DNA of 64,000 nt from NCBI GenBank assembly GCA_020060385.1, contig JAGVAH010000044.1, forward strand, positions 1 through 64,000, given 5' to 3'. The position numbers and the translations under genes were made by a program. The stretch's first letter is position 1. Every line of letters starts with the position of its first letter. The notes beneath the pieces are model-generated. The model had not been told where the DNA came from and searched no databases. It saw only the letters and a program-made list of their open reading frames with translations. This document shows, in pieces, positions 35,575 to 47,282 of this stretch. Origin of the DNA: Syntrophobacterales bacterium (lineage in GTDB: Bacteria; Desulfobacterota; Desulfobaccia; Desulfobaccales; 0-14-0-80-60-11).

Positions 35575-35813
35575 TTCTCTGTTTGGCCCCTGCTTTATTC
35601 CCCCTCAGGAAAATCTCCTCCGGAAGAAATCTCCCCCCAAGACTTGATGAATCCGGGCCAGGATTAATCACCAGCGCCTCGGGGGAAATGCAGAAATAGA
35701 AAAACCGTAAATCATTTCCAATTCTTATGACAATTGGTATAACTGGGCAGCATGCAGTCCGGGGTGTGGAGAAGGGCCTCTCTCTACCCCAAACCACGGA
35801 TTAACGGAGCCTG

Positions 35814-36362
35814 ATGATGACGCCCGAGAAAACCCTGCCCCCGCCTGGCTGGCGCTTTCATCTGGGTATGGCCTTAATTATCCTGGCTTTAATAAGCCCC
35901 CTGGCCATTCCCCTGGTAACCCTGCTGCCCTTGCCCCTGGCCTGGAAGGCCACCATCTCGGGTTTCCTGCTGGTGGGCGTCCCGGAGGTCCTCAGCCTGC
36001 TGGCCGTGGCCTTACTGGGGAAAGCCGGATTCAACTATCTCAAGGAAAAGATCTTCAGGATTTTCAAAAGATACGCCTTGCCCCAGGAGGTCAGCCGGGC
36101 TCGTTACCGTCTGGGGCTGGTCATGTTTATCCTGCCGTTGTTCCTGGGCTGGCTGGGAGCCTATGTCTTCCACCTGATCCCGGGCTATGCCGAGCATCGG
36201 TTTGTCATCAATTTTACCGGGGATGTCATCTGGCTCTCCAGCTTGTGGGTGCTGGGCAGCGATTTCTGGGACAAGGTGCGGGCCCTGTTTATCTACCAGG
36301 CCAAGGCGGTGCTCCCCCAGAAGGAGGCGATTAACGTTACTATCCCGGGGCCGGGCTCATGA
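35814..36362 (+). CDS. Four-helix membrane protein (transporter-suffix type)
   Basis: A 182-residue inner-membrane protein with four hydrophobic segments (about 16-36, 42-68, 100-123 and 130-150). It matches the short proteins annotated as transporter suffix domain-containing, including GVPEVLSLLAVALLGKAGF and the end LGSDFWDKVRALFIYQAKA. Their function is not established. GGAG precedes the paired ATG codons by four bases. It is the first gene downstream of the structured-RNA pair. Confidence 0.7.
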   Translation: MMTPEKTLPPPGWRFHLGMALIILALISPLAIPLVTLLPLPLAWKATISGFLLVGVPEVLSLLAVALLGKAGFNYLKEKIFRIFKRYALPQEVSRARYRLGLVMFILPLFLGWLGAYVFHLIPGYAEHRFVINFTGDVIWLSSLWVLGSDFWDKVRALFIYQAKAVLPQKEAINVTIPGPGS

Positions 36363-36529
36363 AATGGGCCCCCAACGCAACCGGCAACTTGGCTTCAGGG
36401 CCTGATCATCCCCTGCCCCCAGGCCCGGGAGGAAAGGAGCCAAGATAGGTTTGCCCCCAGCTCCAGATCGTGGTAAGAATTGGGCAGTTTCTCATGGGCC
36501 AGATGGCCCGCCCGTAAAGCATGAAAACT

Positions 36530-36585
36530 CGGCGGGCGTCCCGCCCGCCCCTTTAAGGCGCACAGGCTGGAAAGCCTGTGCCACC
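36530..36585. repeat. Double-hairpin palindromic repeat
   Basis: GGCGGGCGTCCCGCCCGCC and GCACAGGCTGGAAAGCCTGTGC form two neighbouring hairpins. Both are common intergenic repeat types in several bacterial phyla. They lie in front of the metallophosphoesterase gene. Confidence 0.65.
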
Positions 36586-36637
36586 AACTTTTCAGGACAG
36601 AACAATGGCCAGACCTTTCTGGCTGTCAGAGGCGCCT

Positions 36638-37546
36638 ATGGAACGGAGGGAGTTTTTGCGGCGGCTGACCCTGGGGCTGGCTGCGGGTTGGGTGGGGGGA
36701 CGGTGGTGGTGGCCTGCTTCAGCCCGGGCAGGGCCACCGGGGCTGCGCCTGGCCCTGTTGGCCGACGCGCATCTCCTGGACGGCGATGCGCGCCGGGCCC
36801 CGGCCCGGGCCCTGGCCCGGGCGGTGGCGGAGATTCGCTCCCTGCGCCCGGCCCCGGATTTGGTGCTCTTCGCGGGGGACCTGGCTCATGACGGCAATCC
36901 CCGGGCCCTGGCCATGGGGCGGGAAATCCTTACGGACCTGCCCGGGTCCCTAGTTGCGGTGAGGGGTGAAGGAGACGGGGCCGCGGCCTGGATCCGCCTC
37001 TTTGGGGAGGACCGCTTCTCCCGGTCCTATCCGGGCTTCCATCTTCTGGGGCTGCATACTGCCCTCACTGCCTCGCCCCAAGGGCCGGTCTTTGAGGTGG
37101 GAAAAGAGCAGCGCGGCTGGCTGGCCGGGGAACTGGCCCGCCTCGACCCTGCTACCCCCCTGGTGGTGCTCTCCCATGCGCCGCTAGACAAAATCTTCCG
37201 ACCCTGGGGGCAATGGACCCGGGACGGGTCGCAGGTCATGGGCCTTTTGTCCAGATTTCCCCGGGTTTATTGCTTCCACGGCCATGTGCACCGAGCAGCT
37301 GACAGCTTTCAGCTTGCAGCTTTCAGCCATGACTTGATGGGGCCTGATAATTTATTTCTTACGGAAAACCGAAAACCGCAAACCGAAAACCATCCTCTAC
37401 CGGCCACGGCCTGGCCTCTCCCCTCCCCTCTCCAAGGCACCCCCGCCGCGCCCGGCCCCGGCCTGGGGCCCCAGGGCTGCGGCTGGGGCTTGGCGTCTCT
37501 GGGGGGCGAGTCCCTGGAATATCACCCCCAATTGTGGCAAGCGTGA
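36638..37546 (+). CDS. Tat-exported metallophosphoesterase with repeat insertion
   Basis: About 303 residues. A Tat signal (MERREFLRRLTLGLAAG) is followed by a calcineurin-like phosphoesterase domain: LLADAHL (first metal Asp/His), LFAGDLAHDG, SHAPLD and FHGHVHR. The usual GNHD motif appears as VRGEGDG, so one metal or catalytic residue is changed. Directly after HGHVHR two 7-bp-period arrays (37294-37327, 37361-37391) sit in frame and code for an unnatural stretch (FQLAAFSHD; TENRKPQTENH), followed by a Pro/Gly-rich end. The C-terminus has therefore been altered and the protein may be non-functional. An alternative start is ATG 36605. Confidence 0.7.
   Translation: MERREFLRRLTLGLAAGWVGGRWWWPASARAGPPGLRLALLADAHLLDGDARRAPARALARAVAEIRSLRPAPDLVLFAGDLAHDGNPRALAMGREILTDLPGSLVAVRGEGDGAAAWIRLFGEDRFSRSYPGFHLLGLHTALTASPQGPVFEVGKEQRGWLAGELARLDPATPLVVLSHAPLDKIFRPWGQWTRDGSQVMGLLSRFPRVYCFHGHVHRAADSFQLAAFSHDLMGPDNLFLTENRKPQTENHPLPATAWPLPSPLQGTPAAPGPGLGPQGCGWGLASLGGESLEYHPQLWQA
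37294..37391. repeat. Two 7-bp-period arrays inside a gene
   Basis: Array one has CAGCTTT-type units (AGCTGACAGCTTTCAGCTTG and onward); array two has ACCGAAA-type units (GGAAAACCGAAAACCGCAAA). Both are read through in the metallophosphoesterase frame, the only case in the window where the repeat lies well inside a coding region. Confidence 0.75.
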
Positions 37547-37681
37547 GTAATCTCCCGCCAAAGCGTAACGGATCGAGATCAACAGCTTAAAGTGCAATAA
37601 TGGACGGATAATTTCAACTTAACGAGATAGTCGCTTGTTTGCGCGTTGGCTAGCTTGTTAGGCTAAGTCGCATCGGTCCTC

Positions 37682-37868
37682 GTCAATTACGGGAAAAACG
37701 ACGAAATCATCCCGGTGGGTATGGGCCGGCTGGTCTTTGCGGCCGCGCCGGAACCCAAAGAGCTCTATATTATCCCCTAGGCCCACCACCATGACACCTA
37801 CTTAGTGGGGGGGGAAGACTTATGTCGACCGCCTGAAGACCTTTATTCACGGGAAGATCAGTCAATAA
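37682..37868 (+). pseudogene. Relic of an alpha/beta hydrolase C-terminus
   Basis: The frame from 37682 reads GKNDEIIPVGMGRLVF, then AAAPEPKELYIIP, a stop (TAG), AHHHDTYLVGGED, and after a one-base shift TYVDRLKTFIHGKIS and a stop. This is the C-terminal Asp/His part of dienelactone-hydrolase-like proteins (normally GEKDEIIP...PGADHNDTY). The upstream two thirds are gone. A clear gene remnant with one nonsense change and one frameshift. Confidence 0.75.
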
Positions 37869-37898
37869 GCCGGCGGCTGCGGCCCGCCCTAGAACCTG

Positions 37899-38564
37899 CT
37901 AACGCCTCTCCCCGCCATGATGTTCTTCGTGACCGTGTCTTTCATGTTCATGGTGCCGTTGCTCATGCTTCTTTCTCTCATGCGGGTCCTTCCGGTGATG
38001 TTCCGGGTGGTGTTCCTCACGGCGGTGTTCCGGTTTATAGCCGTGGTCTCCCTTATGCTGCTCTCCTTTATGCCAATCTTTATGCCGGTCTCCTTTATGC
38101 CAGTCTTTATGCCGGTCCTTATGCCAGCCTTTGTGCCAGCCCTCCCCCTGCCCATGGTGGTACTGGTCATAGAACCGCCGGTCATAATGATAACCTGCGT
38201 GGTGATTCTGCCAGTGAGGATAATTGCGCTGGAAACTTTGCCAGTAACTGGGATGCGCCACGTACCAGGAGTTCCACGTGGCCCCATACCAGTTCTGAGG
38301 CCTGACCACATAGGTGCGGGGATAGGCGTAATAGGGGCACCAGCCGTATTGCTGGCCGAAAAAGTAATAAAGGACGCCGTTTAAAAACCAGTCGCCGTTG
38401 TAATAGACCCAAGGGGTGTTAGACCCCACCCAGGGCTGCGCATAAGGAGCCGGGGGCGGGGCCGGATACTCTTGGACTTGGGCCTGAGAAGGCAAGGACA
38501 TGACCGCCACCGCGCCTCCACCCAACATAATGGCTACCAATAAAGCAAAAATTATTTTTTTCAT
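37899..38564 (-). CDS. Exported His/Trp/Tyr-rich protein, possible metal binder
   Basis: A 221-residue protein with a signal peptide (MKKIIFALLVAIMLGGG... cut near SQAQ). The middle is aromatic (NTPWVYYNGDWFLNGVLYYF). The C-terminal 90 residues are almost entirely His, Lys, Glu, Asp and Arg, with a degenerate repeat GWHKDRHKDWHKGDRHKDWH and later HHEHERHGHEEHHGG. More than 35 His suggests binding of Ni, Zn, Cu or Co in the periplasm. ATG 38564 has GGGAG six bases upstream. The family is not recognised beyond YXWGXW-like secreted proteins. Confidence 0.75.
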   Translation of the reverse strand: MKKIIFALLVAIMLGGGAVAVMSLPSQAQVQEYPAPPPAPYAQPWVGSNTPWVYYNGDWFLNGVLYYFFGQQYGWCPYYAYPRTYVVRPQNWYGATWNSWYVAHPSYWQSFQRNYPHWQNHHAGYHYDRRFYDQYHHGQGEGWHKGWHKDRHKDWHKGDRHKDWHKGEQHKGDHGYKPEHRREEHHPEHHRKDPHERKKHEQRHHEHERHGHEEHHGGERR

Positions 38565-38857
38565 GACTAACTCCCGTGGATTTTTTCTCCCAGCTGATAA
38601 CAACCAGATAAATCCGTGATTATCCCTTTACGACAAATTGTATCAAGGGGACAGTCACGGATAAATCTTCGCTAACCCCGGGTTAACGAACAGAAGCCCG
38701 ACGTTCCCTAAGGGTGCTTTATTTCTAAAAATTCGCCGTACTCCTTTCAAAACAGCAACAAATCGTGAAAAAAGAAAGGATAGCTGCTATAAATTCGCAC
38801 ATCGGCAGATTTTGAATATTGTTTAAATATGATAAGATTAATAGAAATATCAAAAGG

Positions 38858-40447
38858 TTATACTATTCCTTGCTGGGCTGCCAACTCCTCCACCCGCTCT
38901 TCCAGGCGGGCGATGAGGGGGGGCAGGGTCTTCTCATCCACCGCGGCCACCGCCACTCCTCTTTGAATCCGGCATTGCAGCCGGGTGAGCTGGGGGCTCA
39001 CCAAGTCCTTCTTGTTGAAGACCTTGAGGACCGGCTTGTCCTGGAGGTTGAGGGAAGCCAGGATGTCTTCCACCGCGGCCATCTGTTCGGCAAACCCGGG
39101 GTTGCTGAGATCAATGACGTGGATCAGGAGGTCCGCCTCCTCCAGTTCCTCCAGGGTGGCCTTGAAGGCCTCCACCAGGTTCTTGGGGAGGTCCCGGATA
39201 AAGCCCACGGTGTCGGTGATGATCACCTCCCTTTCTTTGGGGAAGCGCAGCCGGCGGCTGGTGGGGTCCAGGGTGGCGAAGAGCTTGTCTTCGGCCAGCA
39301 CCGCGGCGTGGGTCAGAGCGTTGAACAGGGTGGATTTCCCGGCATTGGTATAGCCGATGATGGAAAGCACCGGCAGGCGGTGGCGCCGCCGGGGCTGGCG
39401 CCGCTCCCTTCTTTCGGCCCGCACCTGGGCCAGTTCCTGGTTGAGGCGGTGGAGGCGGTCCCGGAGGCGGCGGCGGTCGATCTCCAGCTTGGATTCCCCG
39501 GGACCCCGGCCGCCGATGCCCCCCATGAGGCGGGACAGGGCGTCCCCCTTGCCCACCAGCCGGGGCAGGAGGTACTTCACCTGGGCCATCTCCACCTGGA
39601 GCTTCCCTTCCCGGCTCCGGGCCCGCTGGGCAAAGATGTCCAGGATCAACTGGGTGCGGTCCAGGACCTTGAGTTCGGTGAAATCGGTGATAGAGCGCAC
39701 CTGGGAGGGGCTCAGCTCGGCGTTGAAGATCAGCAGGTCCGCATCCAATTGCAGGGCCTGGATCACCAGTTCCGAGAGCTTGCCCCTGCCCATGAGGAAG
39801 CGGGGGTCCAGGCGGGGCCGCTGCTGGATGATGGTGGCGGCCACCTCCAGGCCCGCGGCCCGGGCCAGTTCCGCCAGCTCCAGCATGGAATCTTCGGCCA
39901 GGGCCCGGCTTTTCCCGCTCACGCCGATGAGGATGGCCCTTTCTTGGCCACCACCCACCCCGTTCCGGCCCACCCGGGCTAGTTCCTCTTCCAGGGAGGC
40001 CACCAGCCCCCCGAAATCCAGGTGCAAATGGCCCACCTGGTCCGCGTCCAGGATGGCCCAGTTGCGGCCGTTCTCGGGCTGGGGCAGCAGGTGTGCGAGC
40101 TGGATGGAGCCGGGAGCGCCATCCTTGGACACCAGGAGCGCGGCCACCGCGTCCAGGCGCAGCAGGGCCAGGTCCATCAGGTCATCCTGGCTCAAGGCGG
40201 GGGTATCCAGGTGGGTATGGATGAGGCGCAGGCCCTTGAGGCGGCCCTTGACGCCCCGTTCCCGCCTTAGGGGGGGGAGCAGCAGGCCCTTGGCGTCCCC
40301 GACGATGACCTGGGCCACCGCGCCGGTGCGGTCCAGGAGCACCCCCACCTGCCGGTTGAGGTCGTGGGAGATCTGGGCCATTTGCCGGGCCAGCTCCGGG
40401 GTGAGCAGATCCTGGGGGGGCACTTTGCGGCGGTAGAGCCGCTCCAA
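38858..40447 (-). CDS. hflX: GTPase HflX
   Basis: A ribosome-associated GTPase of at least 529 residues. HflX N-terminal domain motifs (GRGKLSELVIQALQLDADLL, FNAELSPSQVRSI, GGIGGRGPGESKLE) precede a GTPase domain with SIIGYTNAGKSTLFNAL (G1), TLDPTSRRL (G2), ITDTVGFIRDLP (G3) and FNKKDL (G4). It splits stalled 70S ribosomes. The first usual start codon is TTG at 40447, but upstream in frame the conserved segment PLGNLTGLKPQQYRQ continues to about 40499 without any ATG, GTG or TTG. The real start may be an unusual codon such as ATC at 40501, after AGAGG. Confidence 0.92.
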   Translation of the reverse strand: MERLYRRKVPPQDLLTPELARQMAQISHDLNRQVGVLLDRTGAVAQVIVGDAKGLLLPPLRRERGVKGRLKGLRLIHTHLDTPALSQDDLMDLALLRLDAVAALLVSKDGAPGSIQLAHLLPQPENGRNWAILDADQVGHLHLDFGGLVASLEEELARVGRNGVGGGQERAILIGVSGKSRALAEDSMLELAELARAAGLEVAATIIQQRPRLDPRFLMGRGKLSELVIQALQLDADLLIFNAELSPSQVRSITDFTELKVLDRTQLILDIFAQRARSREGKLQVEMAQVKYLLPRLVGKGDALSRLMGGIGGRGPGESKLEIDRRRLRDRLHRLNQELAQVRAERRERRQPRRRHRLPVLSIIGYTNAGKSTLFNALTHAAVLAEDKLFATLDPTSRRLRFPKEREVIITDTVGFIRDLPKNLVEAFKATLEELEEADLLIHVIDLSNPGFAEQMAAVEDILASLNLQDKPVLKVFNKKDLVSPQLTRLQCRIQRGVAVAAVDEKTLPPLIARLEERVEELAAQQGIV

Positions 40448-40793
40448 CTGGCGGTACTGCTGGGGCTTTAAGCCGGTGAGGTTACCCAGGGGACGATGGA
40501 TAGCGATTACCTCTTAGGCGTACTTCGATTAAAAGTTAAGACTTTGTTTAATTTTAACATATCCTAACGATCTTTAAAGCCCAGAGGATGCTTATTATGG
40601 CAATGGCCTGCCCTCGCAGTTGCACCAAATTTTCAGTTGAGATGAGGGTCAATGAGAAATGCCCCTATAGAGGTTAATAGGAGTCTCGGAAAGTGCCGGA
40701 AGGTCCTTAAATGGCTGCTAATGGCTTCAGAGCAGTCGCCAGACCAGGGCAAAAATCAGGAGAATCCAGCTTCCAGAAAAAGAATCCCGGCAA

Positions 40794-43994
<3,201 letters not shown>

Positions 43995-44236
43995 GGGACA
44001 TCCTCCTGGAGGGGACGGGGAATAAGCGGACCTTAACTGGCGGAAAGCCTGGGGAGGAATATAGGCAAGGCCGGTGGGAGTGTCAACACAAAGATTTAGT
44101 TTTAATAAAAATTATCCTGATATTACAGTTTTAATAATTGATGCCCTGAGGTCCATCAGATTAAGGAAATTTGTTTAGGGTTTTAAATCATAAGCTTTAC
44201 CGAGTGTCAGAAATAATTGCGCATAAGCAAATGGGT

Positions 44237-44302
44237 TTGTCACCCTGAGCGAAGCGAAGGGTCTAGATTCTTCGCCGCCTCCGGCGGCCCAGAATGACAA
44301 AG
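44237..44302. repeat. Palindromic repeat (TCACCCTGAGCGAAGCGAAGG family)
   Basis: TTTGTCACCCTGAGCGAAGC pairs imperfectly with the terminal CCAGAATGACAAAG; GCCGCCTCCGGCGGC forms an inner hairpin. The related inner element at 31395-31470 shows it is a dispersed family. It lies between carB and tetR. Confidence 0.75.
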
Positions 44303-44362
44303 TGTGGTGGATAATCATCTTTAAATGACGCTGTGTATAATGACTATGTTCTCAAAAAAACT

Positions 44363-44411
44363 TTGACAAAAAGCCTGGCCTTGATTATATACAGACCAAC
44401 CGGTTGGTCTG
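44363..44411 (+). promoter_or_regulatory. Sigma-70-type promoter and palindromic TetR operator
   Basis: TTGACA (44363-44368), a 17-bp spacer and TATATA (44386-44391) make a near-consensus promoter. The perfect 20-bp palindrome CAGACCAACCGGTTGGTCTG (44392-44411) starts directly after the -10 box, 24 bp before the tetR ATG, where a bound repressor would block transcription. Autoregulation and control of the following acyl-CoA dehydrogenase gene are inferred. Confidence 0.85.
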
Positions 44412-44435
44412 ATACCGGATGTAGGAGCCAAACCC

Positions 44436-45020
44436 ATGTCCCTCAAAGACCGGATCATTCATGAGTCCCTGCGCCAATTTTCCACCAAGGGATTCATGAG
44501 CACCACCATTAACGACATCCTGGAAGGGGTGGGCACTTCCAAAGGGGGGTTCTATAATCACTTTAAAAGCAAGGAAGAATTGTTTTTCGCGGCCCTGAGC
44601 GAAGCCCGGAAGATCTGGCGCCAGAAGAATCTGGCCGGGTTGGACCGCTGCCCCCGTCCTTTGGACAAGATCAAAAGGCTTTTGGAAAACTACCGGGACC
44701 GCTACTTGCCGGACTTCGAAGACTTTCCCGGAGGTTGTGTCTTCGTGGCCCTGGCGGTGGAATTAAACGACCAGCACCCCCACCTGGCCCGGGAGGTGAA
44801 CGAGGGTTTCCGCAGGTTCAAAGCCCTGCTCAAGCGGCTCCTGGACCAGGAGCAGCAAGGCGGGACCCTGAAAAACGGCATCGATACCACGGTGGTGGCG
44901 GAGATGATCTTTGGGGGGCTTCTGGGAGCTTCTGTGGCCTTTACTGCCGATAAATCCCGGGAGCATCTGGATCAATGCATTGAAGGGCTTATTGCCTTTT
45001 TAAACATGATCAGCCTCTAA
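44436..45020 (+). CDS. TetR-family transcriptional regulator
   Basis: A 194-residue regulator. The N-terminal helix-turn-helix is typical (HESLRQFSTKGFMSTTINDI, EGVGTSKGGFYNHFKSKEEL) and resembles AcrR/YxaF-type members with a TetR_C_16-like C-terminal half. The ligand is likely a small hydrophobic or acyl compound because the next genes encode acyl-CoA dehydrogenase and ETF. A perfect palindrome in its own promoter is the probable operator. It is separated from the dehydrogenase by 93 bp. Confidence 0.92.
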   Translation: MSLKDRIIHESLRQFSTKGFMSTTINDILEGVGTSKGGFYNHFKSKEELFFAALSEARKIWRQKNLAGLDRCPRPLDKIKRLLENYRDRYLPDFEDFPGGCVFVALAVELNDQHPHLAREVNEGFRRFKALLKRLLDQEQQGGTLKNGIDTTVVAEMIFGGLLGASVAFTADKSREHLDQCIEGLIAFLNMISL

Positions 45021-45113
45021 CAACTAGATTTCTTAAAGAGACCCCTATCTCCCCGGTGTTTTTAGTAGTCACAAGGGGGGACCTGTCGGTCTGCCAATGA
45101 AAGGAGGAAGCAG

Positions 45114-46262
45114 ATGGATTTCAAGCTGTCGGAAAGAGAAGAGCTGCTCCGGAAGTCCACCAGGGAATTTGCGGAGAGTGAGATTACTCCCAGGATTGAG
45201 GCCATGGAGGAGACCGGGGAGTTCCCCCTGGACTTACTGAAACCCATGGCCAAGTTGGGGATCACCGGCATCATCGCCCCTCCGGAATACGGGGGCGTGG
45301 GCCTGGGCTACCTGGCCCGAACCATCGTCCTGGAGGAGCTGGGCCGGGTCTGCGCCGCCATGCCCATGAGTATGCAGGTCCACCATATGGCCATTGCCGC
45401 GCTCAACGATTTCGGCACCGAGGAGCAGAAAAAGAAGTACATCCCGCCCCTGGCCGCGGGGGAGACCATGGGCTGCGTGGCGGTGACCGAACCCTCCGGG
45501 GGCTCGGACGTCCTGGGGATGCAGGCCACTGCCGTCCTCAAGGACGACAAATGGATCATCAACGGCAGGAAATGTTTCATCACCAATTCCCACACTTCCA
45601 ATTTTTGGGTGGTGATCGCCCGCACCGGCGAGGGCCCCAAAGGGCTGTCCGCGTTCCTGGTGGAGAAGGACGCGCCCGGGGCCAAACAGGGGCGCAAAGA
45701 GCACAAGTTCGGCCTCCGGGGTTCCAATACCGGGGAGTTGGTCCTGGATAATTGCGAGGTCCCCAAGGAAAACATCCTGGGCCAGGAAGGGGGGGGCCTG
45801 GGAGTGGCCTTGAAGACCGTGAGCGAAAGCGGCAGGACCGGCATGGCCGCCACGGCTTTGGGTATTCTCCAGTCCATTTATGAAGAGGCCGGAAAATTTG
45901 CCAGTGAGCGGGTCCTCTACGGCAAACCCATTGCCGCGTTGCAGGCCATCAGCTTTTATATGGCCGAGATTTATACGGAGTTGGATATCTGCCGGCTGCT
46001 GTGCTACCGGGCCTCCTGGATGAAGGACCAGAATCTGCGGTTCGACGCGGAGAGCGCCATGGCCAAATCCTACACCTGCGACGCCGCGGCCCGCTGCGCC
46101 AAAAAGGCCATCGAAATTCACGGGGCCTACGGCATCATGAAAGAATACAAGGTGCAGCGCCTGCTCAGGGACGCCATGGTCACCATCTCCGCGGGCGGCA
46201 CCGGGGAGATCGGCAAGGTGGTGCTGGGCCGGGCGGCCCTGGCGCCGTTCCAGAAGAAATGA
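45114..46262 (+). CDS. Acyl-CoA dehydrogenase
   Basis: A 382-residue flavoprotein of the acyl-CoA dehydrogenase family. Signatures are CVAVTEPSGGSDVLGMQATA (FAD/substrate strand), FITNSHTSNFWVVIARTG and the C-terminal IHGAYGIMKEYKVQRLLRDA followed by GGTGEIGKVVLGR. It oxidises an acyl-CoA to the enoyl-CoA, passing electrons to ETF. Chain length or substrate (fatty, branched or cyclic) cannot be assigned by eye. AAGGAGG lies before the ATG. Its partner ETF genes follow. Confidence 0.93.
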   Translation: MDFKLSEREELLRKSTREFAESEITPRIEAMEETGEFPLDLLKPMAKLGITGIIAPPEYGGVGLGYLARTIVLEELGRVCAAMPMSMQVHHMAIAALNDFGTEEQKKKYIPPLAAGETMGCVAVTEPSGGSDVLGMQATAVLKDDKWIINGRKCFITNSHTSNFWVVIARTGEGPKGLSAFLVEKDAPGAKQGRKEHKFGLRGSNTGELVLDNCEVPKENILGQEGGGLGVALKTVSESGRTGMAATALGILQSIYEEAGKFASERVLYGKPIAALQAISFYMAEIYTELDICRLLCYRASWMKDQNLRFDAESAMAKSYTCDAAARCAKKAIEIHGAYGIMKEYKVQRLLRDAMVTISAGGTGEIGKVVLGRAALAPFQKK

Positions 46263-46484
46263 TGGGAAGGTGTCGCCAGTTTTTGCGGGAAGGGTTGGGG
46301 GAGCAGGGGCTCCCCACCCTCCCCTTAAGCTCTCCTCCCCACCCCCTTCATAAACAACCCCCCCCTAATAAACAACCATGATGGGGGTGGGGGAGAGGTT
46401 TTAGAAGACGGAGGCAGGAGTTGCGCCCCCTGCCCCTTCTGCCAATAACTGATTTCAACCTCCCCAGGTTAAGGACAAAGAACT

Positions 46485-47282
46485 ATGGACAGGGTAATTG
46501 TCTGCGTCAAGCCGGTGCCGGACCCCAAGGACTGGGACCGGCTCCGGCTGGACCCGGTGACCAAGACGCTGGTGCGCGAGGGTATTGGCAGTGTAATCAA
46601 CCCCCTGGACAAACATGCCCTGGAAGCCGCCCTGGAAATTAAAGACGCCCAGGGGGCGGAAGTGGTCATCCTCTCCATGGCCCCCCCTGCGGCCCAGCCG
46701 GTTTTGCGGGAGGCCCTGGCCCTGGGCGCGGACCGGGCGGTGCTCCTCTCGGACCCTGCCTTCGCGGGCTCGGACACCCTGGCCACCTCCCGGATTCTGG
46801 CCGCGGCCATCCGCCGCCTGGGGCCTTTCGACCTCATTTGCTGCGGCAACTACACCCTGGACGGCTCCACCGCCCAGGTTCCTTCCCAACTTGCCGAACT
46901 CCTTAGGATTCCCAACATCATGCACGTGAGCAAAATGGAGCTCAAGGAGGAAAAGGAGCTTATTGTCACCCAAAAAATCGAACAGGGGTACATGCGCCTG
47001 GAGGCGGAGCCGCCCCTGCTCCTTTCCTTCACCAAGGAGGCCAACAAACCGCGCTTCAGCAGTTTTCTGGAAATACTGGCAGCGGAGAAAAGGGAGTTGG
47101 CTATCTGGACTAATGGGGACTTGAACCTAAAGGAGTCGCTGATCGGTTTAACCGGATCGCCCACCCAGATGGCGGACCTGTTGGTGCGGCAGAAAGGCCG
47201 CCAGGGCCTGCGGCTGGAAGGCGACCCTGAGGAGATCGCCCGACTGCTGGTTGACAAGATACATCAAATGGGTTTAATCTAA
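46485..47282 (+). CDS. etfB: Electron transfer flavoprotein, beta subunit
   Basis: A 265-residue EtfB. It starts MDRVIVCVKPVPDPKDWDRL, has the adenine-nucleotide fold segment ALEAALEIKDAQGAEVVILS, the loop CGNYTLDGSTAQVPSQLAEL, and the docking region YMRLEAEPPLLLSFTKEANK. With EtfA it carries electrons from acyl-CoA dehydrogenase to the quinone pool or takes part in bifurcation. It is separated from etfA by 1.6 kb containing a zinc-ribbon/SH3 gene, an unusual arrangement. Confidence 0.93.
   Translation: MDRVIVCVKPVPDPKDWDRLRLDPVTKTLVREGIGSVINPLDKHALEAALEIKDAQGAEVVILSMAPPAAQPVLREALALGADRAVLLSDPAFAGSDTLATSRILAAAIRRLGPFDLICCGNYTLDGSTAQVPSQLAELLRIPNIMHVSKMELKEEKELIVTQKIEQGYMRLEAEPPLLLSFTKEANKPRFSSFLEILAAEKRELAIWTNGDLNLKESLIGLTGSPTQMADLLVRQKGRQGLRLEGDPEEIARLLVDKIHQMGLI

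Noticed and set aside
34451-35797. Minus-strand reading frames (75-162 residues) across the 34.4-35.8 kb gap
   Set aside because: They resemble one another only because the DNA is duplicated, lack ribosome sites and give low-complexity proteins; stem conservation favours an RNA.
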